From: Methanomicrobiales archaeon
GTDB taxonomy: Archaea > Halobacteriota > Methanomicrobia > Methanomicrobiales > Methanospirillaceae
Direction: 5' to 3'
Assembly (NCBI GenBank): GCA_017883495.1
Contig: JADGNL010000176.1
Location: 1 to 12,182, forward strand
DNA length: 12,182 nucleotides
Part shown: piece by piece, positions 5,283 through 11,215 of the stretch
Numbering within the stretch: position 1 is the first letter of the stretch
Layout of the letters: every line of letters starts with the position of its first letter
Made by a program: the position numbers and the translations under genes
The notes under the pieces: generated by a model
Databases searched by the model: none
Told to the model about the DNA's origin: nothing
Seen by the model: the letters and a program-made list of their open reading frames with translations, nothing else

Positions 5283-6835
5283 AGGTACCGCCCTCGCTGC
5301 CGGATCTCGACCTCGCGCTCGAGGACCGCGTCCGCCCCGGGAAACGCCGACCGGTACCCATCGGCGAACGCGGTCGTGAGCGGGCCGGGGTCGGCCGCGG
5401 CCGATCCGAGGGTCTGGAGGAAGACGTGGATGTCGACGCCGCGCGCCTCGAGCTCCTCCGTTGCGGAGGCAAGGCCGAAGTCGATCAGCACGACCCCGCC
5501 GTCCCGCACGACCATGTTCGAGCTCGTCAGGTCGCCGTGGACGATCCCCGCGCCGTGGAGGAGGCCGACGGCCCGCCCGGCGGCGCGAACGGTCGCGCAG
5601 TTCAGCGCGGCCTTGAGCACGTCGCCCACGACCCGCTCCATCACGATCGTCGTCCCGTCGATGTCGCGGACCACGGGCGTCGCGACCCCGGCCCTCCGCG
5701 CGGCCGAGAGGAGCCGCGCCTCGGACCGGGTCCGATCGAGGCGGAGCCGCATGTCGAGCGCGGGCAGGCGGTAGCGCTTCGGCTGCCGCCGCTTGATTGC
5801 ATCGGTCTCGCCGAGCTCGACCTCGGCCTCGGCGCCGCGCGGCACCACCCGGAGAAAGGTCTCGGGCCGGTCGGTCCGCCACGGGCACGGCACCTGGTCG
5901 ATCCGGAAGTCCGGGTCGACCTGCGACTCGGCCACGGCCACGGTCATGCCGTGCGCGGCCTGGAGCCGGCCCGTGTACGCGATCATGGCCGCGTTGTCGC
6001 CGAGGTAGACCGGCTCGGGCACGTAGAACGCGGCCCCGCGGTCCTCGCACATCTCCCGGAGCATCTCCTGCAGCCGCAGGTTCGCCCCGACCCCGCCGAC
6101 GAGCAGGACCTCCTCCTTGCCCGCGTGGGCCAGCGCCCGCTCGGTCACCTCGACGCACATGGCGAACGCGATCTCCTGGAGGGACCGGCAGACGTCCGCG
6201 AGCGGCGCCGACGAGGACGATGCCGCCGTCACCAGCCCCGAGAACGCGAGGTCCATGCCCTTGACCGTGTACGGCAGGTCGATGAGACCGCCGCCGCGGG
6301 CCAGCTCCTCGATCATCGGGCCGCCCGGGTGCGGAAGTCCCTTTGACCGCGCGAACTTGTCGAGCGCGTTCCCGAGGCCGATGTCGAGTGTCTCGCCGAA
6401 GACGCGGTACCGCCCGGCGAGGTACCCGATAACCTGCGTGTTCGCCCCCGATGCGTAGAGCACGACCGGGTCCGTGCAGCCTGTCGCGAACCGCCCGATC
6501 TCGACGTGGGCGAGGCAGTGGTTGACCCCGACGAGCGGGACGCCGAGCGCGATCGCGAGGGAACGCGCCGCCGTCGCCACCGTCCGCAGGCACGGGCCGA
6601 GCCCGGGGCCCTGCGAGAACGCGACCGCCGAGGGACGGCAGGCCGCGGCGAGCACGGGCGCGATCACGTCGTTCATGTGCGCCGCGTGGTGCTGGGCCGC
6701 CTCGCGCGGGTGAATCCCGCCGGTCGGCGGGCGGTACGGGTCGGAGCGGAGGGCGAGCAGATCGTCGTCAAAAAGAGCGGCACTGAGGTTCCACGCAGTG
6801 CCTTCGAGGCCGAGTACCTGACCGGTCGCCGGCAT
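5279..6835 (-). CDS. Fused Kae1-Bud32: tRNA t6A threonylcarbamoyltransferase and kinase
   Basis: This 518-aa protein joins two KEOPS subunits. Residues 1-325 are Kae1, an ASKHA-fold enzyme that transfers the threonylcarbamoyl group to A37 of ANN-decoding tRNAs. It has metal-binding His106 and His110 (NHCLAH), the GLGNALDK and GGVGAN segments and Asp280 (GDNAAM). Residues 335-518 are Bud32, a small kinase/ATPase with Lys348, HGDLTSSN at 433-440 and the metal-binding IDFGLA Asp452, followed by the basic RQRGRYL tail typical of Bud32. The fusion is known in several euryarchaea. ATG 6835 lies 8 bases after the S27ae stop, and the next gene overlaps by four bases. Other KEOPS subunits (Cgi121, Pcc1) are not in the window. 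All key residues look intact. Confidence 0.96.
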   Translation of the reverse strand: MPATGQVLGLEGTAWNLSAALFDDDLLALRSDPYRPPTGGIHPREAAQHHAAHMNDVIAPVLAAACRPSAVAFSQGPGLGPCLRTVATAARSLAIALGVPLVGVNHCLAHVEIGRFATGCTDPVVLYASGANTQVIGYLAGRYRVFGETLDIGLGNALDKFARSKGLPHPGGPMIEELARGGGLIDLPYTVKGMDLAFSGLVTAASSSSAPLADVCRSLQEIAFAMCVEVTERALAHAGKEEVLLVGGVGANLRLQEMLREMCEDRGAAFYVPEPVYLGDNAAMIAYTGRLQAAHGMTVAVAESQVDPDFRIDQVPCPWRTDRPETFLRVVPRGAEAEVELGETDAIKRRQPKRYRLPALDMRLRLDRTRSEARLLSAARRAGVATPVVRDIDGTTIVMERVVGDVLKAALNCATVRAAGRAVGLLHGAGIVHGDLTSSNMVVRDGGVVLIDFGLASATEELEARGVDIHVFLQTLGSAAADPGPLTTAFADGYRSAFPGADAVLEREVEIRQRGRYL

Positions 6836-6843
6836 CGATGGAA

Positions 6844-7044
6844 TTATGCTTTGAACTCGGTGTAGCCGCAGCGGCCGCAGGCTGCCCGGTCCTCGTGCTC
6901 GGCAAGGACCACGCCGGTGCCGCAGCGAGGGCAGTACCGGCGCTGGAGGGTCGCCTTCTCGCCGTCGACGGCGAAGTAGGCCGACCGCTTGACCGCGGTG
7001 CTCTCTGCCTTCTTGCCCTTGGCGCCCTTTGCGGGGGCGGCCAT
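6844..7044 (-). CDS. rps27ae: 30S ribosomal protein S27ae
   Basis: The 66-aa product has a basic Ala/Lys-rich N-terminus and a zinc ribbon with Cys38, Cys41, Cys56 and Cys59 (YCPRCG and CGRCGYTEF). This is the archaeal S27ae form; the eukaryotic homologue is fused to ubiquitin, which is absent here. The N-terminal extension of about 20 residues (GAKGKK) is longer than in many archaeal members. The start ATG 7044 is two bases after the S24e stop, and Kae1-Bud32 follows after 8 bases, so the three are clearly cotranscribed. The S24e-S27ae-Kae1 order is conserved across many euryarchaea. Confidence 0.95.
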   Translation of the reverse strand: MAAPAKGAKGKKAESTAVKRSAYFAVDGEKATLQRRYCPRCGTGVVLAEHEDRAACGRCGYTEFKA

Positions 7045-7046
7045 GC

Positions 7047-7340
7047 TCAGGCCTCCTCGGCCGGCTTCGGCTGGCCGCGCGTGAGCAGGTAGTCGGACTC
7101 GGCGCGAGCGCGCGCCTCGTCGGTGTCGTAGATCCGGAGCATCCCTTCGGCCTGCATCATCCCGTAGCGGGTCGAGAGCGGGCCAAGAACCGCGAGGTTC
7201 TCGGCGACGTTCCTCATGGCGCAGAGCCGCCCGATGATCTCCTTTCTCGAAGGCGTCGCCCCGTCATGCGTGAGGACGAACCGCAGCTCCCGCCGGCTCA
7301 GGAGCTCGTTGCGGGTGTCCTGTACGATCTCAATCTCCAT
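7047..7340 (-). CDS. rps24e: 30S ribosomal protein S24e
   Basis: The 97-aa product begins MEIEIVQDTRNELLSRREL and has the family features: a LLSRREL-x-F strand, TPSRKEI at 29-35, and a C-terminal R-x-x-Y-D-T segment with LLTRGQPK. It is a small-subunit ribosomal protein specific to archaea and eukaryotes. GAGG stands 6 bases before ATG 7340 as a Shine-Dalgarno sequence, and a strong TATA box lies 47 bases upstream in the gap after the dephospho-CoA kinase gene. This starts a new transcription unit within the cluster, though read-through from upstream is also possible. Confidence 0.95.
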   Translation of the reverse strand: MEIEIVQDTRNELLSRRELRFVLTHDGATPSRKEIIGRLCAMRNVAENLAVLGPLSTRYGMMQAEGMLRIYDTDEARARAESDYLLTRGQPKPAEEA

Positions 7341-7370
7341 CGATATCCTCTAGCTGTATGAGAGCGAGTC

Positions 7371-7379
7371 TTATAAAAT
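7371..7379 (-). promoter_or_regulatory. TATA box of the S24e-S27ae-Kae1 unit
   Basis: The minus strand reads ATTTTATAA, one of the strongest TATA-like elements in the window. Transcription would begin near 7349, at the GAGGATATCG leader before ATG 7340. It marks an internal promoter of the cluster. Confidence 0.65.
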
Positions 7380-7387
7380 GGCCTGTC

Positions 7388-7876
7388 TCACTCATCGACG
7401 AAGAGGTCGAGGAGAGCGCGGGCCAGCGCGCGGCGTTCGGGGTCGATCGTGGAGACCACGACCCCCTTTCCCGGCTGGCCGTACACGAGGGCCGCTCCGT
7501 CGGGCGCGGCGAGGGCGAGCGGGATCACGGCGAGATCCTCCTCCCCGTCGACCACGATCAGGGCCGGCGGGCGGGCGAGCCCGTCGCGGACCGCCGCCTC
7601 GAGGGCGTCGGTGAGCGTGGCCGCCGGGTTCTTCACGCGGAGGACCCGCGCCCCCGGGAGCTCGACCGCGTTCACGGGCTGGTCGCGGGCCGTGAAGCCG
7701 TCCACGATCGCGACCGCCGGAACGATCCCGTCCGCGAGGAGCCCGGCCGTGACCACGTCGCCCACGGCGAGCACGGTCCGGCCCTCGAGGGCGGGCCGCG
7801 CCGCGTCGATCGACGGGTACAGCTCTCCGTACGGGGCCCGGAAGGCGCCCCGGTGCTCGTCGGGGAGGCGGCGCAT
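7388..7876 (-). CDS. GTP-dependent dephospho-CoA kinase (DUF359)
   Basis: The enzyme phosphorylates dephospho-CoA with GTP in the last step of archaeal CoA synthesis, a role established for the Thermococcus kodakarensis homologue. The 162-aa product has family motifs AVGDVVTAG at 37-45, VDGFTARD at 58-65, VDGEEDLAVIP at 109-119 and YGQPGKGVVV at 132-141. The acidic GEEDL segment contains residues needed for catalysis in the family. ATG 7876 is one base after the Spt4 stop (TGA G ATG), so translation is probably coupled. Placement between transcription factors and ribosomal proteins is a known archaeal gene order and does not imply a role in transcription. The protein appears complete, and the frame is well supported. 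Confidence 0.93.
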   Translation of the reverse strand: MRRLPDEHRGAFRAPYGELYPSIDAARPALEGRTVLAVGDVVTAGLLADGIVPAVAIVDGFTARDQPVNAVELPGARVLRVKNPAATLTDALEAAVRDGLARPPALIVVDGEEDLAVIPLALAAPDGAALVYGQPGKGVVVSTIDPERRALARALLDLFVDE

Positions 7877-7877
7877 C

Positions 7878-8087
7878 TCACCGGACCTTCAGCGCGTACC
7901 GGCCGGGCAGGTCGATGTTGACCTTCTTGGCCACCTCCGAGTGGCGCGGATCGATCACGACGAGGTACCCGGTCCAGTCGGTCGAGAGGTTCATCGTGCT
8001 GCAGATCACGCAGGACTCGCCCTCGACCACGCGGTGGCATTCGCGGCAGACCTTCGGCAGCACCTTCTCGCGGCGGCGCACGACCAT
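7878..8087 (-). CDS. spt4: Transcription elongation factor Spt4 (RpoE'')
   Basis: The 69-aa product has a zinc site of Cys14, Cys17, Cys26 and Cys29 (CREC and CVIC), followed by the Spt4 core: LSTDWTGYLVVIDP and AKKVNIDLPGRYALKVR. Spt4 pairs with Spt5 on the RNA polymerase clamp and promotes processive elongation. No spt5 gene is in the window. The N-terminus (MVVRRREKVLPK) is a few residues longer than in many homologues. The start ATG 8087 shares one base with the stop of rpo7 (TGATG), a tight coupling that matches the long-known archaeal rpoE'-rpoE'' arrangement. Confidence 0.95.
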   Translation of the reverse strand: MVVRRREKVLPKVCRECHRVVEGESCVICSTMNLSTDWTGYLVVIDPRHSEVAKKVNIDLPGRYALKVR

Positions 8088-8671
8088 CAGCGACCACCGC
8101 CCCGGCGTTCTTTGTCCTCGCGTTCCTGCTTGAGCTCGTCCTCGAGCCAGGCGTCGGTCCCGAGCCCGGTCTGGCGCATGGTCAGCCCGATCTTCGAGTC
8201 GCGCGGCTCCCGCTCGTTCAGGGAGAGGGTCACCACGCGGACGCGGACCCTGTCGCCGACCGAGATCGACCGGTTCGAGTCCTTGCAGATCAGCCGGTTG
8301 TTCTTCTCGTCGTAGGTGATGAACTCGTCCGAGATCTGGCTGACGTGCAGCATCGCGTCGATCGGCCCGAGGCTGATGAAGGAGCCGAAGCCCGTGGTCT
8401 CGACCACGAGCCCCTCGATCACCTCCTGCAGCGCCAGGCGGAGGGAGAGGGCCTCGAAGACGACGTCGTAGTAGATCGCGCCGTCGCCCGGCACGAGCTC
8501 CCCTTCGCCCACGTCGAGCACTCTCGTCACGGCGATGAAGATCCCGATCTCCTTGTCGATGCTTCCCTCGAGCTGCTCCTGCAGCACGTCCAGGATCACG
8601 AGCTCCAGGTTCTCCCCAAGCCTGTGGGGGGGCACCCGGACCTTGTCCTCGAGTTTCATTCGGTAGTACAT
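8087..8671 (-). CDS. rpo7: DNA-directed RNA polymerase subunit Rpo7 (RpoE')
   Basis: This 194-aa subunit forms the stalk of archaeal RNA polymerase with Rpo4 (RpoF), binding emerging RNA and aiding open-complex formation. Residues 1-80 are the tip domain (MYYRMKLEDKVRVPPHRLGE, then GDGAIYYDVVFEAL). Residues 82-165 are an S1/OB RNA-binding domain (GLVVETTGFGSFISLGPIDAMLHVSQISD and SKIGLTMRQ). The C-terminal tail from 175 is highly charged. ATG 8671 has a purine-rich AGGAGGAG Shine-Dalgarno tract just upstream, and the PIN-domain stop lies 16 bases away. The partner rpo4 is not in the window. Confidence 0.96.
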   Translation of the reverse strand: MYYRMKLEDKVRVPPHRLGENLELVILDVLQEQLEGSIDKEIGIFIAVTRVLDVGEGELVPGDGAIYYDVVFEALSLRLALQEVIEGLVVETTGFGSFISLGPIDAMLHVSQISDEFITYDEKNNRLICKDSNRSISVGDRVRVRVVTLSLNEREPRDSKIGLTMRQTGLGTDAWLEDELKQEREDKERRGGGR

Positions 8672-8687
8672 GGCTCCTCCTCTCTCC

Positions 8688-9068
8688 TCATCCTCTCTCC
8701 AGGGTCACGCGCCGCGGGCCCCGCAGCGCGATCACGGGCACGCCGTCCCTGAGCAGGGACCGGCGAAGTTCCCGGTCGCTCGTCGCGACCAGGCAGTCGT
8801 GGTTTCGTGCATACGCCGAGATCCCGGCGTCGACCGTCCTCTCCCCCCCGCCGAGCGGCACCTCGGCGCACCTCGCCGCGAGCGAGAGGCCGAAGCGGGC
8901 GGCAGCGCCGCGCCGGCCCTGCTGTCGCGCGACGCCCGCGAGCTCGGCCCGCACCTCCGTCGGAACGACGGGGTCGAAGGCCCCGACCAGCGCCTGCACC
9001 TCGGAGAAGAGGTCCACTCCCTGCTCGAGCGGCATCATCAGTGCGTTCGCGTCGAAGAGCACCCTCAC
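8688..9068 (-). CDS. PIN-domain protein, probable nuclease
   Basis: The 126-aa product has the PIN layout: VLFDANALM (Asp6) near the start, VPTEVRAELAGVA (Glu41 region), VDAGISAYA (Asp80) and LVATSDRELR (Asp98), which supply the acidic metal-binding residues of this RNase family. The archaeal group next to aIF2-gamma resembles the Fcf1/Utp24-type rRNA-processing PIN proteins rather than a toxin, and no antitoxin partner is beside it. An rRNA-processing or quality-control role is inferred from the neighbourhood only. The GTG start at 9068 overlaps the aIF2-gamma stop by four bases (GTGA) and begins just before the conserved first strand. The longer open frame to 10112 is a shadow of aIF2-gamma. 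Confidence 0.88.
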   Translation of the reverse strand: MRVLFDANALMMPLEQGVDLFSEVQALVGAFDPVVPTEVRAELAGVARQQGRRGAAARFGLSLAARCAEVPLGGGERTVDAGISAYARNHDCLVATSDRELRRSLLRDGVPVIALRGPRRVTLERG

Positions 9069-10291
9069 TCGGTGAGGACGCCCATCCCGATCAGTCGCCA
9101 CCGCGCCCCGACCTGCCGGCTGATCGCGATCCGCGCGCCGATGGCGGCGCAGACGGGTCGCTTCAGCTGCATCTCGACCGTGTCCTTCCGCGAGCCCGTG
9201 ACGACCCCGACCGTGACCGCGGTCCCGACCGAGAGCATCAGGGGCTCGTTGTGCTTCAGGGGCTCGATCTTGAGCTCGCTCGTGGCTCCCACGACCCGCT
9301 CCATCAGGGTCACCCGGAACCGGAGGCGCTCCCAGACCGGCGGCAGCGAGCCCGGGCTCCCGGCCACCTGGCCGGCCAGCGCGTCCGACTTGGTCAACCC
9401 CGGATCGAGCTTGGTCGCGACCCCGAGCAGACCGCCGGGCGTGGCCTCCTGAACCTTCTTCGAGCCCATGTTGATCGAGCTGACCTTGGTCGAGACCGGC
9501 TCCCAGCGTCCGGGATGGACCTGGCGCCCCGGCCGGATCTCGATGTCGTCGCCCTCGCGGAGCACGCCCTGGATCAGCGACCCGCCGATCACGCCGCCCT
9601 TGATGTCCTTCCACGAGACGCCCGGCTTGTTGATGTCGAACGAGCGGGCGACCAGCATGATCGGGGCCGCATCGGGATCCCGCGCCGGCGTCGGGATGGT
9701 CGCGTCGAGGGCCTCGATCAGGGCCCCGACGTTGATCCCCTTCTGCGCCGAGACCGGGACGATCGGCGCCCCCTCGGCGATCGTTCCCTTGACGAACTCG
9801 CGGATCTGGTTGTAGTTCTCGACGGCCACCTTCTGCGTGACCACATCGATCTTGTTCTGCACGATCACGATCCGCCTGATCCCGACCAGCTCGAGCGCCA
9901 TCAGGTGCTCCTTGGTCTGGGGCTGCGGGCAGGGCTCGTTCGCCGAGATGACGAGCATGGCCCCGTCCATCAGGGCCGAGCCCGAGAGCATGGTCGCCAT
10001 AAGAGTCTCGTGCCCGGGCGCGTCCACGAACGAGACCGAGCGGAACGGTTCGGCCTCGCCGCCGCAACCGGGGCAGGTCGGTGCCGTCGTGTACGCTTCG
10101 CTTCCCTCGCACTGCGGGCAGCGGTAGAAAGTGGCATCGGCGTACCCGAGCCGGATCGAGATACCCCGCTTGATCTCCTCCGAGTGCCGGTCTGTCCAGG
10201 CGCCCGTAAGCGAGTTGACGAGCGTGGTCTTCCCGTGGTCCACATGTCCCACGACTCCGATATTAACGCTCGGGATGGTTACATCATCCAA
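9065..10291 (-). CDS. eif2g: Translation initiation factor aIF2, gamma subunit
   Basis: This 408-aa GTPase is the core of heterotrimeric aIF2, which carries initiator Met-tRNA to the ribosome. It shows GHVDHGKT at 15-22 (P loop), DAPGH at 90-94, NKID at 146-149 and SAQ at 181-183, plus the zinc knuckle Cys58, Cys61, Cys73 and Cys76 specific to the gamma subunit. Domains II and III follow from about residue 205 to the end. No ATG is in frame at the N-terminus; the first usable codon is TTG 10291, nine bases after a GGGAGGT Shine-Dalgarno sequence. That start gives the N-terminus DDVTIPSVNIGVVGH, as expected. The alpha and beta subunits, and the S6e gene often found just upstream, are absent; nikR is divergent instead. 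Confidence 0.96.
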   Translation of the reverse strand: MDDVTIPSVNIGVVGHVDHGKTTLVNSLTGAWTDRHSEEIKRGISIRLGYADATFYRCPQCEGSEAYTTAPTCPGCGGEAEPFRSVSFVDAPGHETLMATMLSGSALMDGAMLVISANEPCPQPQTKEHLMALELVGIRRIVIVQNKIDVVTQKVAVENYNQIREFVKGTIAEGAPIVPVSAQKGINVGALIEALDATIPTPARDPDAAPIMLVARSFDINKPGVSWKDIKGGVIGGSLIQGVLREGDDIEIRPGRQVHPGRWEPVSTKVSSINMGSKKVQEATPGGLLGVATKLDPGLTKSDALAGQVAGSPGSLPPVWERLRFRVTLMERVVGATSELKIEPLKHNEPLMLSVGTAVTVGVVTGSRKDTVEMQLKRPVCAAIGARIAISRQVGARWRLIGMGVLTE

Positions 10292-10300
10292 AAGTCTCGA

Positions 10301-10307
10301 ACCTCCC
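10301..10307 (-). promoter_or_regulatory. Shine-Dalgarno sequence fixing the TTG start of aIF2-gamma
   Basis: The minus strand reads GGGAGGT, nine bases from TTG 10291. Two ATGs four and seven bases further on (10287, 10284) are out of frame and reach a stop at once, so this site decides in favour of the TTG. Confidence 0.65.
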
Positions 10308-10330
10308 TACTGTATGTATATCAATCCTAC

Positions 10331-10336
10331 TTATAT
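10331..10336 (-). promoter_or_regulatory. TATA box of the aIF2-gamma operon
   Basis: The minus strand reads ATATAA within CACATATAAGT. Transcription would begin near 10307, right at the Shine-Dalgarno sequence, giving a leader of about 16 bases. The rest of 10337-10405 is GC-rich with nothing recognised. Confidence 0.6.
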
Positions 10337-10406
10337 GTGGTGTCCTGCATAATGACGCCCTCGGAGCCCGGAACTCGCCCCGATCCGGACACGGGCATAC
10401 GAAGTG

Positions 10407-10431
10407 TTACGGACCGGCAATGAATTCGTAA
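10407..10431. promoter_or_regulatory. Possible NikR operator (weak dyad)
   Basis: TTACG at 10407-10411 and CGTAA at 10427-10431 form a 5-bp dyad with a 15-base spacer, next to the nikR TATA box. The half-site spacing is similar to that of NikR dyads, but the sequence is not a known consensus. Confidence 0.25.
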
Positions 10432-10440
10432 TATTTAATA
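10429..10440 (+). promoter_or_regulatory. TATA box of nikR
   Basis: TAATATTTAATA lies about 30 bases before ATG 10465, predicting a leader of about 5 bases that includes part of the GGAGGG Shine-Dalgarno sequence just before the ATG. Confidence 0.6.
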
Positions 10441-10464
10441 CCGAACTTCGTCAAACCGGAGGGT

Positions 10465-10881
10465 ATGGAGACCGAGCTCTCGCGGATCGGCATCTCGCTG
10501 CCGAAGAGCCTGCTCGACCGGTTCGACGAGATCATCACGGCACGGGGATACTCGTCGCGCTCGGAGGGGATCCGCGACGCGATCCGGAACTACATCACCT
10601 ATTACCGGTGGATGTCCGACGTCCACGGGGAGCGGCAGGGCGTGATCACCATGATCTACGACCACGACCAGCGCGGCCTGTTGCCCGTCCTGACCGACAT
10701 CCAGCACGAGTTCCGCGAGATCGTTCAGGCCACGCTCCACTCGCACGTGACCCAGAATCGCTGCCTCGAGGTCGTGCTCCTCCACGGCGACGGCACCCAG
10801 CTCAAGGCGCTGGCCGAGAAGCTGATGTCGCAGAAGGGCGTGGAGTCGGTCAAGCTGACGACGATCTCGCTCGACGAGTAG
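10465..10881 (+). CDS. nikR: Nickel-responsive transcriptional regulator NikR
   Basis: The 138-aa product has an N-terminal ribbon-helix-helix (residues 1-48: SRIGISLPKSLLDRFDEII, then SSRSEGIRDAIRNYI) and a C-terminal ACT-like nickel-binding domain. All four high-affinity nickel ligands of the family can be placed: His81 (IQHEF), His92 and His94 (LHSH) and Cys100. With nickel bound, NikR represses nickel uptake genes. In a methanogen nickel is needed for cofactor F430 and hydrogenases. No nickel transporter is in the window, so its targets lie elsewhere, possibly including its own promoter. The gene is divergent from the aIF2-gamma operon and converges on the DUF2098 gene seven bases away. 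Confidence 0.95.
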   Translation: METELSRIGISLPKSLLDRFDEIITARGYSSRSEGIRDAIRNYITYYRWMSDVHGERQGVITMIYDHDQRGLLPVLTDIQHEFREIVQATLHSHVTQNRCLEVVLLHGDGTQLKALAEKLMSQKGVESVKLTTISLDE

Positions 10882-10888
10882 GGGCCCT

Positions 10889-11176
10889 TCAGCCCCCGCC
10901 CTCGCAGCTGTTGTCGAGATCGAACTGCCCCGCGTCCGTTCGCACGACCCCCTCGCGCTCGTGCCTAAGCTGCTCCTCGACCTCCTCGTTCGTCCGCTCC
11001 TTCCGCTCGCGCGCGGCGCCTGTCGGTGCGAGCTGGTCGACCCTGTACAGGAGCCCGGTCGAGTCGAGCACGGCGTAGGTCTCCCCATCGATCGCCTGCA
11101 GCGCGGTCACGGTCCCGACCGTCCCGGTCCGGCCGTAGCGGGCGCGCATGCCGACGGCAACCTCTCCGTAGTCCAT
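10889..11176 (-). CDS. DUF2098 family protein of methanogens
   Basis: This 95-aa protein of unknown function matches the DUF2098 family as I know it. Residues 6-52 form a small beta-rich core (GMRARYGRTGTVGTV, ETYAVLDSTGLLYRVDQLAP). A charged helix follows from about 56 to 78, and the tail is short and Gly-rich. The core looks like a small SH3-like barrel, but that is inference from the strand pattern. The family is largely limited to methanogens, so a link with methanogenesis is suspected. A TATA-like element about 29 bases above ATG 11176 implies a nearly leaderless transcript of its own, although the deacetylase gene upstream runs in the same direction. Only seven bases separate it from the nikR stop. 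Confidence 0.75.
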   Translation of the reverse strand: MDYGEVAVGMRARYGRTGTVGTVTALQAIDGETYAVLDSTGLLYRVDQLAPTGAARERKERTNEEVEEQLRHEREGVVRTDAGQFDLDNSCEGGG

Positions 11177-11201
11177 GCAGTCCGGTACGGGACCCCTCGC
11201 C

Positions 11202-11209
11202 GATAAACT
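11202..11209 (-). promoter_or_regulatory. TATA-like element of the DUF2098 gene
   Basis: The minus strand reads AGTTTATC, centred about 29 bases before ATG 11176, with only 2-3 leader bases predicted and no Shine-Dalgarno sequence. Confidence 0.5.
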
Positions 11210-11215
11210 TTCTGG

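Noticed and set aside
5283..6593. Upstream extension of the XTP diphosphatase frame
   Set aside because: It is a Gly/Arg-rich shadow frame within Kae1-Bud32; the conserved N-terminus starts at GTG 5282.
8688..9068. PIN protein read as a VapC toxin
   Set aside because: No antitoxin gene is adjacent; the gene is locked into the aIF2-gamma/rpo7 operon by a four-base overlap, a neighbourhood seen for Fcf1-like housekeeping PIN proteins.
8807..10423. Plus-strand frame of 538 codons
   Set aside because: It is the complement of aIF2-gamma and the PIN-domain gene, with low-complexity composition and no domain.
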